Origin: Coprococcus sp. | GTDB lineage: Bacteria > Bacillota > Clostridia > Lachnospirales > Lachnospiraceae | Reading direction: 5' to 3' | Assembly: GCA_016297325.1 (NCBI GenBank) | Contig: JAEDGW010000078.1 | Coordinates: forward strand, 1 to 12,754 | DNA: 12,754 nt | Shown here: in pieces, positions 1-6,570 of the stretch | Layout of the letters: each line of letters starts with the position of its first letter | How positions within the stretch are numbered: position 1 is the stretch's first letter | Position numbers and translations under genes: made by a program | The notes under the pieces: generated by a model | Databases searched by the model: none | What the model saw: only the letters and a program-made list of their open reading frames with translations | What the model was told of the DNA's origin: nothing

Positions 1-8
1 AGAGCATC

Positions 9-16
9 AAAGGAGG
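9..16 (+). promoter_or_regulatory. Strong Shine-Dalgarno for the replication initiator-like gene
   Basis: AAAGGAGG lies 4 nt before the ATG at 21. It fixes the start of the first gene. Strong SD sites like this are not typical of Bacteroidetes chromosomes, but they recur here before 691, 4870, 9183 and 9590. Confidence 0.75.
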
Positions 17-20
17 CATA

Positions 21-701
21 ATGGAACGCATTGTCAAGGGCATATGGATTCCCATTGAGATTTGGCAGGACAGATCCCTCTCCTGGAATGAGAAGATTCT
101 CCTCATGGAGATAGACTCATTCACATCCAGGGGGCATGAATGCTACATTTCCAACGAATACATTGCAGAACTCCTGGGAGTGACGGATAGATGTGCAAGG
201 AAATACCTATCCCACCTCAAGGAGGTTGGATACCTTCGGGAGGTGCGTTTTGACGGGCGCAAAAGATATGTAGAAAGCACCATTTCGTTCCGGGCAGAGT
301 GGAACGATTGTTCCGGGCAGGGTGGCGCATTTGTTCCACATACTGATAATAATGAATCTATACATAATAACTCTCTCTATAAAAAGGGCAGCATTCATTT
401 TCAAAAGCCATCCATTGATGCCATTCGGGAATATTGCTCAACCAGGAGCAACAATGTAGATGCAGAGCAATTCTTCAACTTCTACGAATCCAAGGGTTGG
501 GTTGTTGGCAAGTCTCCGATGAAGGATTGGAAAGCAGCCATCCGTACCTGGGAGAAGAGAGAGAAAGAAGTTCCGCAAAGAAAGAGAGCAACTCACAAGG
601 AGTCAGTCCTGGAACACAATCTCAAGGTTATGGATCAGATGTTCGGAACCAACATGCACGAACAGGCTTACGGCAAGAAGGAGGTGTATGATGAGCAATA
701 A
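21..701 (+). CDS. Winged-helix replication initiator-like protein
   Basis: Predicted cytoplasmic DNA-binding protein of 226 aa, probably opening the phage replication origin or loading helicase. Residues about 20-90 form a winged helix-turn-helix: NEYIAELLGV then RKYLSHLKEVGYL, followed by a basic wing. A polar linker (about 95-125) leads to a C-terminal domain (about 130-180) with FFNFYESKGWVVGK and MKDWKAAIRTWEKRE. That signature is shared with DnaD-like and lambda O-like phage replication proteins and with HTH proteins of prophages. The start is fixed by the strong upstream SD. The 3' end overlaps the next gene by about ten bases. The family role is known only by analogy. Sequence alone does not show whether it binds an origin in its own gene, as lambda O does. 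Confidence 0.72.
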   Translation: MERIVKGIWIPIEIWQDRSLSWNEKILLMEIDSFTSRGHECYISNEYIAELLGVTDRCARKYLSHLKEVGYLREVRFDGRKRYVESTISFRAEWNDCSGQGGAFVPHTDNNESIHNNSLYKKGSIHFQKPSIDAIREYCSTRSNNVDAEQFFNFYESKGWVVGKSPMKDWKAAIRTWEKREKEVPQRKRATHKESVLEHNLKVMDQMFGTNMHEQAYGKKEVYDEQ

Positions 702-1182
702 CCAACTGATGACTCCGGCATCCAACCAGGTATCTCTTCTTGATATCCGCAAGGATGCGAAAAGATTCCCAAGGTTGCACTCTTATACAAGAGAACAGGC
801 AGTCACGGAGATGTCCAAGTTAGTTTCACAGGCTTTCCTCTACAAGGGACAGGCAGCAGACCCGACCAACATTCAATTCATCTCCTGCAGCCTGGTTGAT
901 GAACTCCAGGCAGACCTTGATAGGTTAGGAACCAGGTTCCTCTCTTTCGCAGAAATATCACGCATAGTCAAGAGGGCAGTTCTGCAGGATGACATGTATG
1001 GAATCTCTGTGGCAAGTCTCTACAAGGTCATTATTGAATACATCAAGGGTGAAGGTCGCAGACTGCAGCAGCAGGTAAAGGAAGAGCAAAACAAAGTACA
1101 ACAGGAATATATAAAGAACTCCGTTGTTGCTCCGATGCTACAGGCTTATGCAGGACAATTACTTAAAAATTCAAAGTTATGA
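691..1182 (+). CDS. Conserved phage protein of unknown function in the replication module
   Basis: I do not recognise a named family. The 163-aa product is hydrophilic and probably soluble. It has a mixed N-terminal half, a predicted helical centre (VSQAFLYKG; LDRLGTRFLSFAEISRIVKRAVL) and a Gln/Lys/Glu-rich stretch around residues 125-145 that looks like a coiled coil. Two consecutive ATGs exist at 688 and 691. GGAGG at 680-684 is only 3 nt from the first but 6 nt from the second, so I take 691. It overlaps the initiator-like gene upstream and the next gene by ATGA at 1179. Its position directly after the initiator suggests an accessory replication role such as helicase loading, which is inference only. 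Confidence 0.6.
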   Translation: MSNNQLMTPASNQVSLLDIRKDAKRFPRLHSYTREQAVTEMSKLVSQAFLYKGQAADPTNIQFISCSLVDELQADLDRLGTRFLSFAEISRIVKRAVLQDDMYGISVASLYKVIIEYIKGEGRRLQQQVKEEQNKVQQEYIKNSVVAPMLQAYAGQLLKNSKL

Positions 1183-1592
1183 AAGCAAAGCACACAGATA
1201 ATATTCTCCGGTTAGCAAGGGAGATCCAGGAGATAGCAAAGGGTCTCGCTCCTGGAAAGAGGCATCAGATAATGAATAGATGCAGCAGGGTCAATGTATT
1301 AATAAGAAAAACTAAAGATATGGATACAGAGGACAACTTCACATCACGACAAATTGCCGACAGGTACAATGCGAAGAAGGCAGTCTTTGAGGCTATGTGC
1401 CAGGGCAGAAAGGTCTCATTCCTGGACTCCAGGGAGTTTGAGGTGTCGGAGTTTCACACCACCATCTGCAAGATACGAAAGGACATTGACACCAAGTCAC
1501 TCCCTTGGGAACTCAAGGACAGATGGATATCCTTCGGAAAGTACGGCAAGCGGTGCAAGGAGTATTGGCTTGAGAGGAGGATGGAGCCGTGA
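1179..1592 (+). CDS. Basic hypothetical phage protein
   Basis: A 137-aa, strongly Lys/Arg-rich protein with no motif I recognise. The N-terminal half reads as helical (NILRLAREIQEIAKGL). The C-terminal half is rich in aromatic and basic residues (SLPWELKDRWISFGKYGKR, then YWLERR), which suggests a nucleic-acid-associated role. Translation is probably coupled to the preceding gene through the ATGA overlap at 1179. The stop at 1590-1592 overlaps a GTG start for the next small gene. There are no Cys clusters, signal peptide or membrane segment. Function unknown. Confidence 0.55.
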   Translation: MKAKHTDNILRLAREIQEIAKGLAPGKRHQIMNRCSRVNVLIRKTKDMDTEDNFTSRQIADRYNAKKAVFEAMCQGRKVSFLDSREFEVSEFHTTICKIRKDIDTKSLPWELKDRWISFGKYGKRCKEYWLERRMEP

Positions 1593-1717
1593 TAGTATTC
1601 TTCATTCTAATGATTCTTCTGATAATGGCAGGAATGGCAGCATTCATCACAATCTTATTCCTGGCATATGGAGAAGAGCCAATGTCACCCACAAGAAATC
1701 ATAAATCAAACAAGTAA
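1589..1717 (+). CDS. Small single-span membrane protein (42 aa)
   Basis: This short gene starts at GTG 1589, sharing bases with the upstream TGA (GTGA), and stops at TAA 1715-1717. A GAGGAGG run at about 1572-1578 gives an acceptable ribosome binding site. Residues about 2-27 are almost uninterrupted hydrophobic (IVFFILMILLIMAGMAAF). They are followed by a short polar, basic tail ending NHKSNK, which predicts one transmembrane helix with the C-terminus in the cytoplasm. It could be a membrane anchor, a holin-like accessory or an inhibitory micropeptide, and nothing in the sequence decides among these. A later in-frame ATG at residue 8 is an alternative start. Confidence 0.5.
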   Translation: MIVFFILMILLIMAGMAAFITILFLAYGEEPMSPTRNHKSNK

Positions 1718-1718
1718 C

Positions 1719-2105
1719 ATGGTACTGAATTACACAAAAGGCACGATCTCACACATGAGTGAGGTCACAAGTGGAACAAGCAAGAATGGATATGATTGGG
1801 CAAGGCAGACCATCCTCATAGACATTCCAGGCTACAAGGGATCAATCACCAAACTCTCCCTCCAGGCATCCAATGAGATGGTCAATGAACTCAACTCCTA
1901 CAATGTCGGAGACAAGGTTGAAGTTGCCTGGTCAATCTATGCAAGAGAATGGGAGGGTAGATGGTACAACAATGTTGACCTGGTGAACATCAAGTCACAG
2001 GATCAGCAGACGGAACAGAGACCTGCAAGACCTGCACCTGCTGCACAGGAGCCTCTCATCTTCTCCGAGAGTCTTGAACCACAGAAAGACGATTTGCCAT
2101 TCTGA
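1719..2105 (+). CDS. DUF3127-type single-strand-DNA-binding-like protein
   Basis: The 128-aa product resembles the DUF3127 proteins of Bacteroidetes and their phages, which look like OB-fold single-stranded-DNA-binding proteins. Visible signatures are the N-terminal beta-rich part with a G-x-W pattern (NGYDWARQTILIDIPGY), the central VGDKVEVAWSI strand and the diagnostic REWEGRWYNNVDLVNI. The C-terminus is a disordered Gln/Pro/Ala-rich linker ending in an acidic DDLPF tip. The same kind of tip on bacterial SSB recruits replication and repair partners. I start it at ATG 1719, two bases after the preceding stop. An upstream in-frame ATG at 1668 would overlap the membrane gene and adds residues atypical of the family. 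It lies between the replication initiator and dUTPase, consistent with a replication role. Confidence 0.75.
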   Translation: MVLNYTKGTISHMSEVTSGTSKNGYDWARQTILIDIPGYKGSITKLSLQASNEMVNELNSYNVGDKVEVAWSIYAREWEGRWYNNVDLVNIKSQDQQTEQRPARPAPAAQEPLIFSESLEPQKDDLPF

Positions 2106-2106
2106 T

Positions 2107-2214
2107 ATGGAGGAATCAATCATCGGGATGGGGATGGCACTCATAGTCATCCTCTCCCTTATAATCAAGGGATACATTCAAGCCAAGAAAAACAATGAGA
2201 AAAATCAATATTAA
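2107..2214 (+). CDS. Small single-span membrane protein (35 aa)
   Basis: This short ORF begins with ATG at 2107, one base after the TGA of the previous gene, and ends at TAA 2212-2214 inside the dUTPase gene. Residues about 5-20 are hydrophobic (IIGMGMALIVILSLII) and are followed by a Lys/Asn-rich tail (KGYIQAKKNNEKNQY), predicting one transmembrane helix with a cytoplasmic C-terminus. It has the same design as the 42-aa product encoded at 1589, so the two membrane micro-genes bracket the SSB-like gene. Function unknown. It is short enough that a chance ORF cannot be excluded, but the hydrophobicity pattern and tight spacing favour a real gene. Confidence 0.45.
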   Translation: MEESIIGMGMALIVILSLIIKGYIQAKKNNEKNQY

Positions 2215-2653
2215 GATACAGGTTGATGAGGACAAGACATTTGTCCTTGAGCCTATGAAAGTAGACCTGCCGGAATACAAGACTAAAGATTCTGCAGGAT
2301 GTGACCTCACCAACAATGGAAAGGCGGTTACCCTCCTGCCTCTTGACCGGGCATTCATCCACACAGGTGTCCACATCTCCCTCCCGGAGGGATATGAGGC
2401 ACAGGTCAGAGGTCGCTCCGGACTCAATATGAAACATGGCATAGTTGTCCCTACCGGAACAATTGATGCAGACTACCGGGGAGAGATCGGTGTTGTGGTA
2501 TATAATCTTTCCAGGGAGGCATACACCCTCATGGAGGGCGAAAGGATTGCACAACTTGTCATCTGCCCTGTGGTCCAGGCATGTTGGCAGCAGGTTGACC
2601 ACCTGGACAAGACTGACCGGGGAGAGGGAGGATTCGGACCAACAGGGAAGTAG
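2195..2653 (+). CDS. dut: dUTP diphosphatase (dUTPase)
   Basis: Hydrolyses dUTP to dUMP and pyrophosphate, limiting uracil incorporation and feeding dTMP synthesis; this family acts as a cytosolic homotrimer. At 152 aa it is the normal length. All five trimeric-dUTPase motifs are visible: motif 1 SAGCDL (33-38), motif 2 GRSGL (73-77), motif 3 GTIDADYRGEIGV (88-100) with the catalytic Asp near 91, motif 4 GERIAQLV (115-122), and the flexible C-terminal motif 5 RGEGGFGPTG (142-151). No key residue is missing. The ATG at 2195 lies inside the 3' end of the small membrane gene. After the TAG at 2651-2653 a structured intergenic stretch begins. Confidence 0.95.
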   Translation: MRKINIKIQVDEDKTFVLEPMKVDLPEYKTKDSAGCDLTNNGKAVTLLPLDRAFIHTGVHISLPEGYEAQVRGRSGLNMKHGIVVPTGTIDADYRGEIGVVVYNLSREAYTLMEGERIAQLVICPVVQACWQQVDHLDKTDRGEGGFGPTGK

Positions 2654-2769
2654 TAACTATAATCCCCCTGTGGTGGTAGGATGAGTTCTTTTCATAGCAT
2701 CCTGTAATCCCTACCAACGGCAGGATGTGCAAGTGGGTCAAGCATGGGGATTTTCAAATCTTTATAAAC
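2654..2769 (+). repeat. Intergenic stretch with competing inverted repeats
   Basis: This 116-base stretch lies between dUTPase and an AT-rich cassette. It contains TGGTAGG (2674-2680) complementary to CCTACCA (2710-2716). A further CCTG (2667-2670) faces CAGG (2721-2724). Inside, AGGATG (2678-2683) is complementary to CATCCT (2698-2703), and CATCCTG (2698-2704) is also perfectly complementary to CAGGATG (2721-2727). The pairings share bases and cannot all form at once. It could be a leader RNA, an attenuator, a protein-binding site or a recombination site; the sequence does not decide. No long U tract follows, so a simple intrinsic terminator is unlikely. Confidence 0.5.
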
Positions 2770-3402
2770 ATGGAAATTAAGAAGTGTCCGAGATGGGAAA
2801 ACTATGGTATGGGTGAAGATGGGAGATTCTATAGTTACAGAAAAGGAGAATGGTGTCCTTTGAAGAGTTCACGCAATATTTCTCTACATAGGGATGGAAC
2901 AATGATATGCGTAACAAGGTGGAAACTTGCATACTGTATCCAAAATCAAATTGCTCCGGATGATATTGATGGTCGGAAATTCTTGATAAGCAGTTCGGGA
3001 CAAGTTTATACATCCTCTGATAGATCCGTAAATGTAGTCAGAATTAGGAGACAAAAGGATGTGGTAGGAGCAATAGAAAAACTTAAAGCCACAAGAGATT
3101 TCTCACAATTATGTATTGACTTTTTAGAGGGTAAAGGATGTGAAGTTGTAAATGTTTTACATGACATGAGAGGTACATTAGACCTGTATCTTAAACGATA
3201 TTCATTGATAGAGCAAATGAGAACAGATTCTATCATGGAGGCAGAAGAACAATTTTTTGATGCGGTAAGAATGGCTCGTGTTAGTAACCCATTGAATTGG
3301 ATGAGAGGCAGAAGTAGGGGGATTTTGTTTGATAAGATGAAACATTTCAAAAGAATTCAAGATTATGACAAGTTCAGAAATCAAGAGGATATTCCATATT
3401 GA
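2770..3402 (+). CDS. Hypothetical protein at the 5' end of the integrase cassette
   Basis: No family is assigned with confidence. From ATG 2770 the product is 210 aa. The first 45 residues (CPRWENYGMGEDGRFYSYRKG, then PLKSSRNISLHRDG) resemble the NUMOD4-type element in homing-endonuclease-related proteins, but no HNH or GIY-YIG catalytic motif follows. The rest is basic and probably helical. An in-frame ATG at 2725 exists but lies within the inverted repeats, so I prefer 2770. Base composition is clearly AT-richer than the upstream genes. The stop at 3402 is 7 nt before the methylase-like start. It may be a DNA-binding or defence-related accessory protein, or a degraded homing endonuclease relative. 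Confidence 0.5.
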   Translation: MEIKKCPRWENYGMGEDGRFYSYRKGEWCPLKSSRNISLHRDGTMICVTRWKLAYCIQNQIAPDDIDGRKFLISSSGQVYTSSDRSVNVVRIRRQKDVVGAIEKLKATRDFSQLCIDFLEGKGCEVVNVLHDMRGTLDLYLKRYSLIEQMRTDSIMEAEEQFFDAVRMARVSNPLNWMRGRSRGILFDKMKHFKRIQDYDKFRNQEDIPY

Positions 3403-3409
3403 AGATATA

Positions 3410-3904
3410 ATGAATCTTCCTCATGCGGTAAACCGGGTGTTGTTCAGTGCTGAAAGGGATGATGTGTATAGAGAGATGATAAGGATTCATCAAGGAGATA
3501 TGAGTTATGATTGGTTTCAGAGTCTATATGAGCAGGAGTTGTCGCAAAGGAATCAGAAGAAACAAGATTTTACTCCATCAACACTTGGATTAATTTGTTC
3601 TCAAATTGTTGGAGAGCATAACTCTGTTCATGAGCCAACTGCCGGGAACGGAAGTATGATCATTCAAGATTGGTGGAATAAGATGTCAAGTGTATTCCCC
3701 TGGGAGACCCAATTCATTCCCTATTATGTGGATTGTTGGGAGTTGTCAGATAGGAGTATACCACTCCTCCTCTTAAACCTTTCAATTAGGGGTATTAATG
3801 CAAGGGTTCACCATGGAGATGTACTGACTCAAGAAGAGAAAGAAGTATATCTATTGAAATCAGAAGATCCCTTGTCTTTCTCAAATATCATAAAAATAAA
3901 ATAA
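3410..3904 (+). CDS. N6-adenine DNA methylase-like protein, likely degenerate
   Basis: Resembles a phage and mobile-element family annotated as SAM-dependent N-6 DNA methylases. Visible features are the N-terminal helical part (SYDWFQSLYEQELSQR), then KQDFTPSTLGLICSQIV and the SAM-binding motif I region HEPTAGNGSMIIQDWW. The conserved ELSDRSIPLLLLNLSIRG and ARVHHGDVLT block follows. No NPPY/DPPY catalytic motif is visible, and the protein stops shortly after DPLSFSN. It may therefore bind SAM or DNA without methylating, or be truncated at the cassette junction. I use ATG 3410, 7 nt after the preceding stop. An upstream ATG at 3365 would add 15 residues and overlap the previous gene. Confidence 0.62.
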   Translation: MNLPHAVNRVLFSAERDDVYREMIRIHQGDMSYDWFQSLYEQELSQRNQKKQDFTPSTLGLICSQIVGEHNSVHEPTAGNGSMIIQDWWNKMSSVFPWETQFIPYYVDCWELSDRSIPLLLLNLSIRGINARVHHGDVLTQEEKEVYLLKSEDPLSFSNIIKIK

Positions 3905-3905
3905 C

Positions 3906-4835
3906 ATGAAAATACATGAGTTATATAATGAATGGCTTCCCTACAAGAAGAGACAAGTCAAGCCTTCAACATTGTCCACATATGTTGTGACATTTGAAAA
4001 GAATATTCTTCCATATTTTGGTGACATGGAATATGATGATCTTAAAATGAAAGATGTCCAAAGATTTGTAGATGAAAAACTCTCTGCAGGATATAGTCAT
4101 AAATCCATCAAGGACATGGTTGTGTGTGTAAAGATGTTGCTGAATTATGCGGTAGATGAATTAGAAATGAAACCTGTTCCCGGAAAAAGAATCATGAGAT
4201 TCCCGGAAGAAACCATAAAAAAGGATTTTGAGGCTTATACAGATTCGGAGCAGAAAAAATTGATGTCATATTTCATTTCAAATCCAAGTTTTGAACACCT
4301 TGGAATGATGATAACATTGTGTTCCGGAGTCAGAATTGGGGAAATTACCGCATTGCAATTCAAGGATATTGATTTGGACACCAGGACTATGAAAATAGAG
4401 AAGACACTTGAAAGAATCTATTCAATAGATAGTGATGGTCACAGAAAAGGAACTCAACTGATCATCCAAACACCAAAGAGTCTTTCTTCTCGCAGGGAGA
4501 TTCCACTGCCAAAAGAAATCATTAACATTTTGAAAAAATCATCTGCTCTTGTTATCGGTGATTACTTTGTCTGTTCCGGGAATGCCAAACCAATAGAACC
4601 GAGAGTGTATAGATTACACTTCAATCAAGCCTGTAAGAATGCCGGAGTAAGAGTCATGAAATACCATGGATTGCGACATTCATTTGCAACAAGAATGCTG
4701 GAGAAAAAGGTGGACATCAAAACTACCAGCACAATCTTGGGACATTCGGATGTAAAAATCACCATGAACACATATATGCATCCGACTGAAGAAATGAAGA
4801 AGAATGCAATAAATATCACTTCATCACTCTTTTAG
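3906..4835 (+). CDS. int: Tyrosine site-specific integrase
   Basis: A 309-aa phage integrase of the tyrosine recombinase family, which would join phage and host attachment sites through a 3'-phosphotyrosine intermediate. The N-terminal SAM-like core-binding domain spans about 1-95 (YKKRQVKPSTLSTYVVTFEK). The catalytic domain contains R143 (CSGVRIGEI), K191 (TPKSLSSRREIPL), H254-x-x-R257 (YHGLRHSFATRML), H280 (ILGHSD) and the nucleophile Y290 (MNTYMHP). The set is complete, so the enzyme should be active. It starts one base after the methylase-like stop, so the two are probably co-transcribed. It shares their AT-rich composition. Its position in the middle of a replication block, rather than next to a repressor or genome end, is unusual. 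Confidence 0.93.
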   Translation: MKIHELYNEWLPYKKRQVKPSTLSTYVVTFEKNILPYFGDMEYDDLKMKDVQRFVDEKLSAGYSHKSIKDMVVCVKMLLNYAVDELEMKPVPGKRIMRFPEETIKKDFEAYTDSEQKKLMSYFISNPSFEHLGMMITLCSGVRIGEITALQFKDIDLDTRTMKIEKTLERIYSIDSDGHRKGTQLIIQTPKSLSSRREIPLPKEIINILKKSSALVIGDYFVCSGNAKPIEPRVYRLHFNQACKNAGVRVMKYHGLRHSFATRMLEKKVDIKTTSTILGHSDVKITMNTYMHPTEEMKKNAINITSSLF

Positions 4836-4869
4836 GAAGTATTTGCTAAAAAGCAATGGAGGGATAGTT

Positions 4870-5361
4870 ATGTCAACAAGTAACAAGGACTACCTTAATG
4901 AGTTAATTGCCAAGGCAAAGAAGTCTTGGGAGGATGTTGATGTGGAAGATTATATGAATAATTTACGAGATATGGATACTGAAACAATACGATGCCGAGA
5001 CCTTATGGTGGGCGATTGGATAACCGATGAACACGGCTTTCCGATGCAAATAGTCAATGTAGGCGAGGATTATGCCTATGCTACTTTTGACGGCAACGAA
5101 GGAGACTATTGGGAGTTTTGTGATAAGGATGATAAGCCAGAGTCTATTCCTCTTACACCAGAAATCCTTGAGAAGAATGGGTGGTGGTATGATGTAGAAG
5201 ATATGTGGCTGCACGATAAAGTTGACTTCGGCATTGAAAGATGGAATGGACGATTCCAATGCTATGACATCAATCAAATCAAACTTGATTCAGTCCACGA
5301 ACTGCAAAGAGAGTTAAGATGCTGCGGATTGTGGGATATGGCAGATAATCTTAAGATATAG
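4870..5361 (+). CDS. Conserved acidic Bacteroidetes-type hypothetical protein
   Basis: A 163-aa acidic, aromatic-rich protein of unknown function. The segment RDLMVGDWITDEHGFPMQI, followed by DDKPESIPLTPEILEKNGW and a C-terminal VHELQRELRCCGLWDM, matches a pattern I recognise from uncharacterised proteins of Bacteroidetes genomes and mobile elements. I cannot attach a biochemical role. GGAGGG at 4858-4863 sits 6 nt before ATG 4870, which settles the start over an in-frame TTG at 4843. There is no signal peptide or membrane segment. It probably begins an accessory operon continuing to about 6100. Confidence 0.65.
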   Translation: MSTSNKDYLNELIAKAKKSWEDVDVEDYMNNLRDMDTETIRCRDLMVGDWITDEHGFPMQIVNVGEDYAYATFDGNEGDYWEFCDKDDKPESIPLTPEILEKNGWWYDVEDMWLHDKVDFGIERWNGRFQCYDINQIKLDSVHELQRELRCCGLWDMADNLKI

Positions 5362-5363
5362 TT

Positions 5364-5762
5364 ATGAAAAAGAAACTCTACATAAAAAACGATAAGGGCA
5401 GATACGAAGAGTATCAAGTGCCCGATATAGATATGTCCGAGACCCTTTTTAGAAGGATTAACGGAAAGTATGTTCCAGTATCCGTAAACTGCACAAATGA
5501 TCTTCCTGAAGGAGTATGGGTGGTCACAAGGGGAAGGTCAAGTAAAGAGACTATAAGTGGGAAATACCTCAAAGAGTTAATGATTCTTGACAAAGTGTCC
5601 GACTTGAAAGAAATGCCAAGTCTTGCTGAGTTAGGTGCTATGCGGAAATGTGCTAATTATGTCCTTGAAGAAATTGGGGACATAAGCACAATGACAAAGG
5701 CTGAGATAGTCAATGCTATAGTAGGAAAAGTATTTGAGTATGCTAAAAGAGGAGAGTTATGA
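5364..5762 (+). CDS. Hypothetical phage accessory protein
   Basis: A 132-aa soluble protein with no recognised family. The N-terminal half looks beta-rich (KKLYIKNDKGRYEEYQVPD, then LPEGVWVVTRGR). The C-terminal half is helical (SLAELGAMRKCANYVLEEIG). It starts 2 nt after the upstream TAG and overlaps the next gene by ATGA at 5759, so it is the middle of a coupled set. The motif of a charged start followed by EGVWVV and a helical tail occurs in other uncharacterised Bacteroidetes phage proteins, from memory. Confidence 0.55.
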   Translation: MKKKLYIKNDKGRYEEYQVPDIDMSETLFRRINGKYVPVSVNCTNDLPEGVWVVTRGRSSKETISGKYLKELMILDKVSDLKEMPSLAELGAMRKCANYVLEEIGDISTMTKAEIVNAIVGKVFEYAKRGEL

Positions 5763-5944
5763 TACAAGATTTGACGATAAGTTATGTCTGCAATGGCATA
5801 GAAACTACCTTAACAATCAAAGATGACCACTATGACAATATGCCGTATAACCTTGCAGATATGTTTGAAAAGGTAATAAGGGAGTCTGATGCCAATCCGC
5901 AGATAGTCATTGAAGATTTGAAAGCCGCATTTGAGTATGAGTAA
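5759..5944 (+). CDS. Small hypothetical protein (61 aa)
   Basis: Short acidic protein, beta-hairpin-like at the N-terminus (DLTISYVCNGIETTLTIKDD) and helical after (LADMFEKVIRESDANPQIVIEDLKAA). Coupled to the preceding gene by the ATGA overlap. The TAA at 5942-5944 is followed by coding-like sequence in the same frame to 6100. I interpret that as a separate frameshifted gene rather than stop readthrough. Function unknown. Confidence 0.45.
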   Translation: MIQDLTISYVCNGIETTLTIKDDHYDNMPYNLADMFEKVIRESDANPQIVIEDLKAAFEYE

Positions 5945-6100
5945 GAAAAATACTGCTATGAATTTACCGATGTAAGATATAATTTGACTGAAAAGGAGGA
6001 TGCTGAAAAGAAGCAGAAAGCCCTTGAGAAACTCAAGAAAGTAATGGGAGGAATAGTTACAATAAACAAAGAACATACAAAGAGCAATATTAACTTTTAA
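5937..6100 (+). pseudogene. Frameshifted small gene, about 54 aa if repaired
   Basis: An ATG at 5937 overlaps the previous stop and begins MSKK, but its frame closes after 12 codons. From 5948 the -1 frame reads as a plausible charged, helical protein to TAA 6098-6100 (KYCYEFTDVRYNLTEKEDAE, then KALEKLKKVMGGIVTINKE). One extra A in the A run at 5946-5950 would join ATG 5937 to this frame as a 54-residue protein. This is therefore either a real homopolymer frameshift or a sequencing error. A programmed slip is less likely because the site is not a proper heptamer. Function unknown. Confidence 0.45.
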
Positions 6101-6112
6101 TTATTCTAAACT

Positions 6113-6403
6113 ATGAACAAATCAATGAAACCAGGTGCAGCAGCACAGAGACCTCTAACAGAAGAGGAGAGAAAGGAACAAATGACCAGGGCATTCCTGC
6201 AGAAGAAAGCATCATTGGCAGAGGCAATTCTCTTCAATCTTGTCCAGGGAGAGGGTCGAGCAATGGTCTATGACCTTGAGTCAAAGTCAAGCGAGACAAA
6301 GCACCTTGAGATGGTCAAGATGGCAAGCGACATGGCAGATGAATTTATGAGGGTTGTCTACGGAAGGGAGATGACCATCAAGGAGCCATCTGCAGAGAAA
6401 TGA
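6113..6403 (+). CDS. Hypothetical phage protein, helical
   Basis: A 96-aa, largely helical and charged protein with no recognised domain. A flexible N-terminus (NKSMKPGAAAQRPLTEEER) precedes long helices (MTRAFLQKKASLAEAILFNL and HLEMVKMASDMADEFMRVVYG). From here base composition and codon choice return to those of the first 2.6 kb (frequent GCA and AGG codons). It is linked to the next gene by an ATGA overlap at 6400. Possibly a small DNA- or protein-binding accessory; no function is claimed. Confidence 0.55.
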   Translation: MNKSMKPGAAAQRPLTEEERKEQMTRAFLQKKASLAEAILFNLVQGEGRAMVYDLESKSSETKHLEMVKMASDMADEFMRVVYGREMTIKEPSAEK

Positions 6404-6570
6404 AAGAGGGAGACATCATTGAGTGGAGAGGTGTGAACAAGACCATCCTGGGCAGGGTCATCAAGAGTGACACGGATACGGAGGGATACCTGGTCAAGTT
6501 GGACAATGGTTGCACCTTTCCTCTCAAGGCTCTCCGTAGGTCAAGGTCTGCAAAACTGATAGAGATATGA
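6400..6570 (+). CDS. Small beta-rich hypothetical protein (56 aa)
   Basis: A short gene fitting exactly between two ATGA overlaps: its ATG (6400) shares bases with the upstream TGA, and its own TGA (6568-6570) shares bases with the ATG at 6567. The 56 residues look like a small SH3-like barrel: KEGDIIEWRG, then ILGRVIKSD, EGYLVKLDNGCTFPLKALRR. It has a single Cys and a basic C-terminus. The fully used overlap on both sides is the best evidence that it is real. Similar small KOW/SH3-like proteins often bind nucleic acid, but that is inference. Confidence 0.6.
   Translation: MKEGDIIEWRGVNKTILGRVIKSDTDTEGYLVKLDNGCTFPLKALRRSRSAKLIEI

Noticed and set aside
434..691. Second-frame + strand ORF within the initiator-like gene
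   Set aside because: Low-complexity Gln/Ser/Arg-rich translation with no start signal; it is a shadow of the initiator-like frame.
2165..2602. Minus-strand ORF opposite dUTPase
   Set aside because: dUTPase on the + strand has all five motifs, and the reverse translation shows no family features.
4843..4869. TTG start for the acidic protein
   Set aside because: GGAGGG sits correctly before ATG 4870, while the TTG at 4843 has no ribosome site.
5759..6100. Readthrough or recoding of TAA at 5942-5944 to make a 113-codon gene
   Set aside because: The frame continues after the stop, but an ATG at 5937 plus one A in the neighbouring A run explains the downstream frame better. TAA, TAG and TGA all act as normal stops elsewhere in the window.
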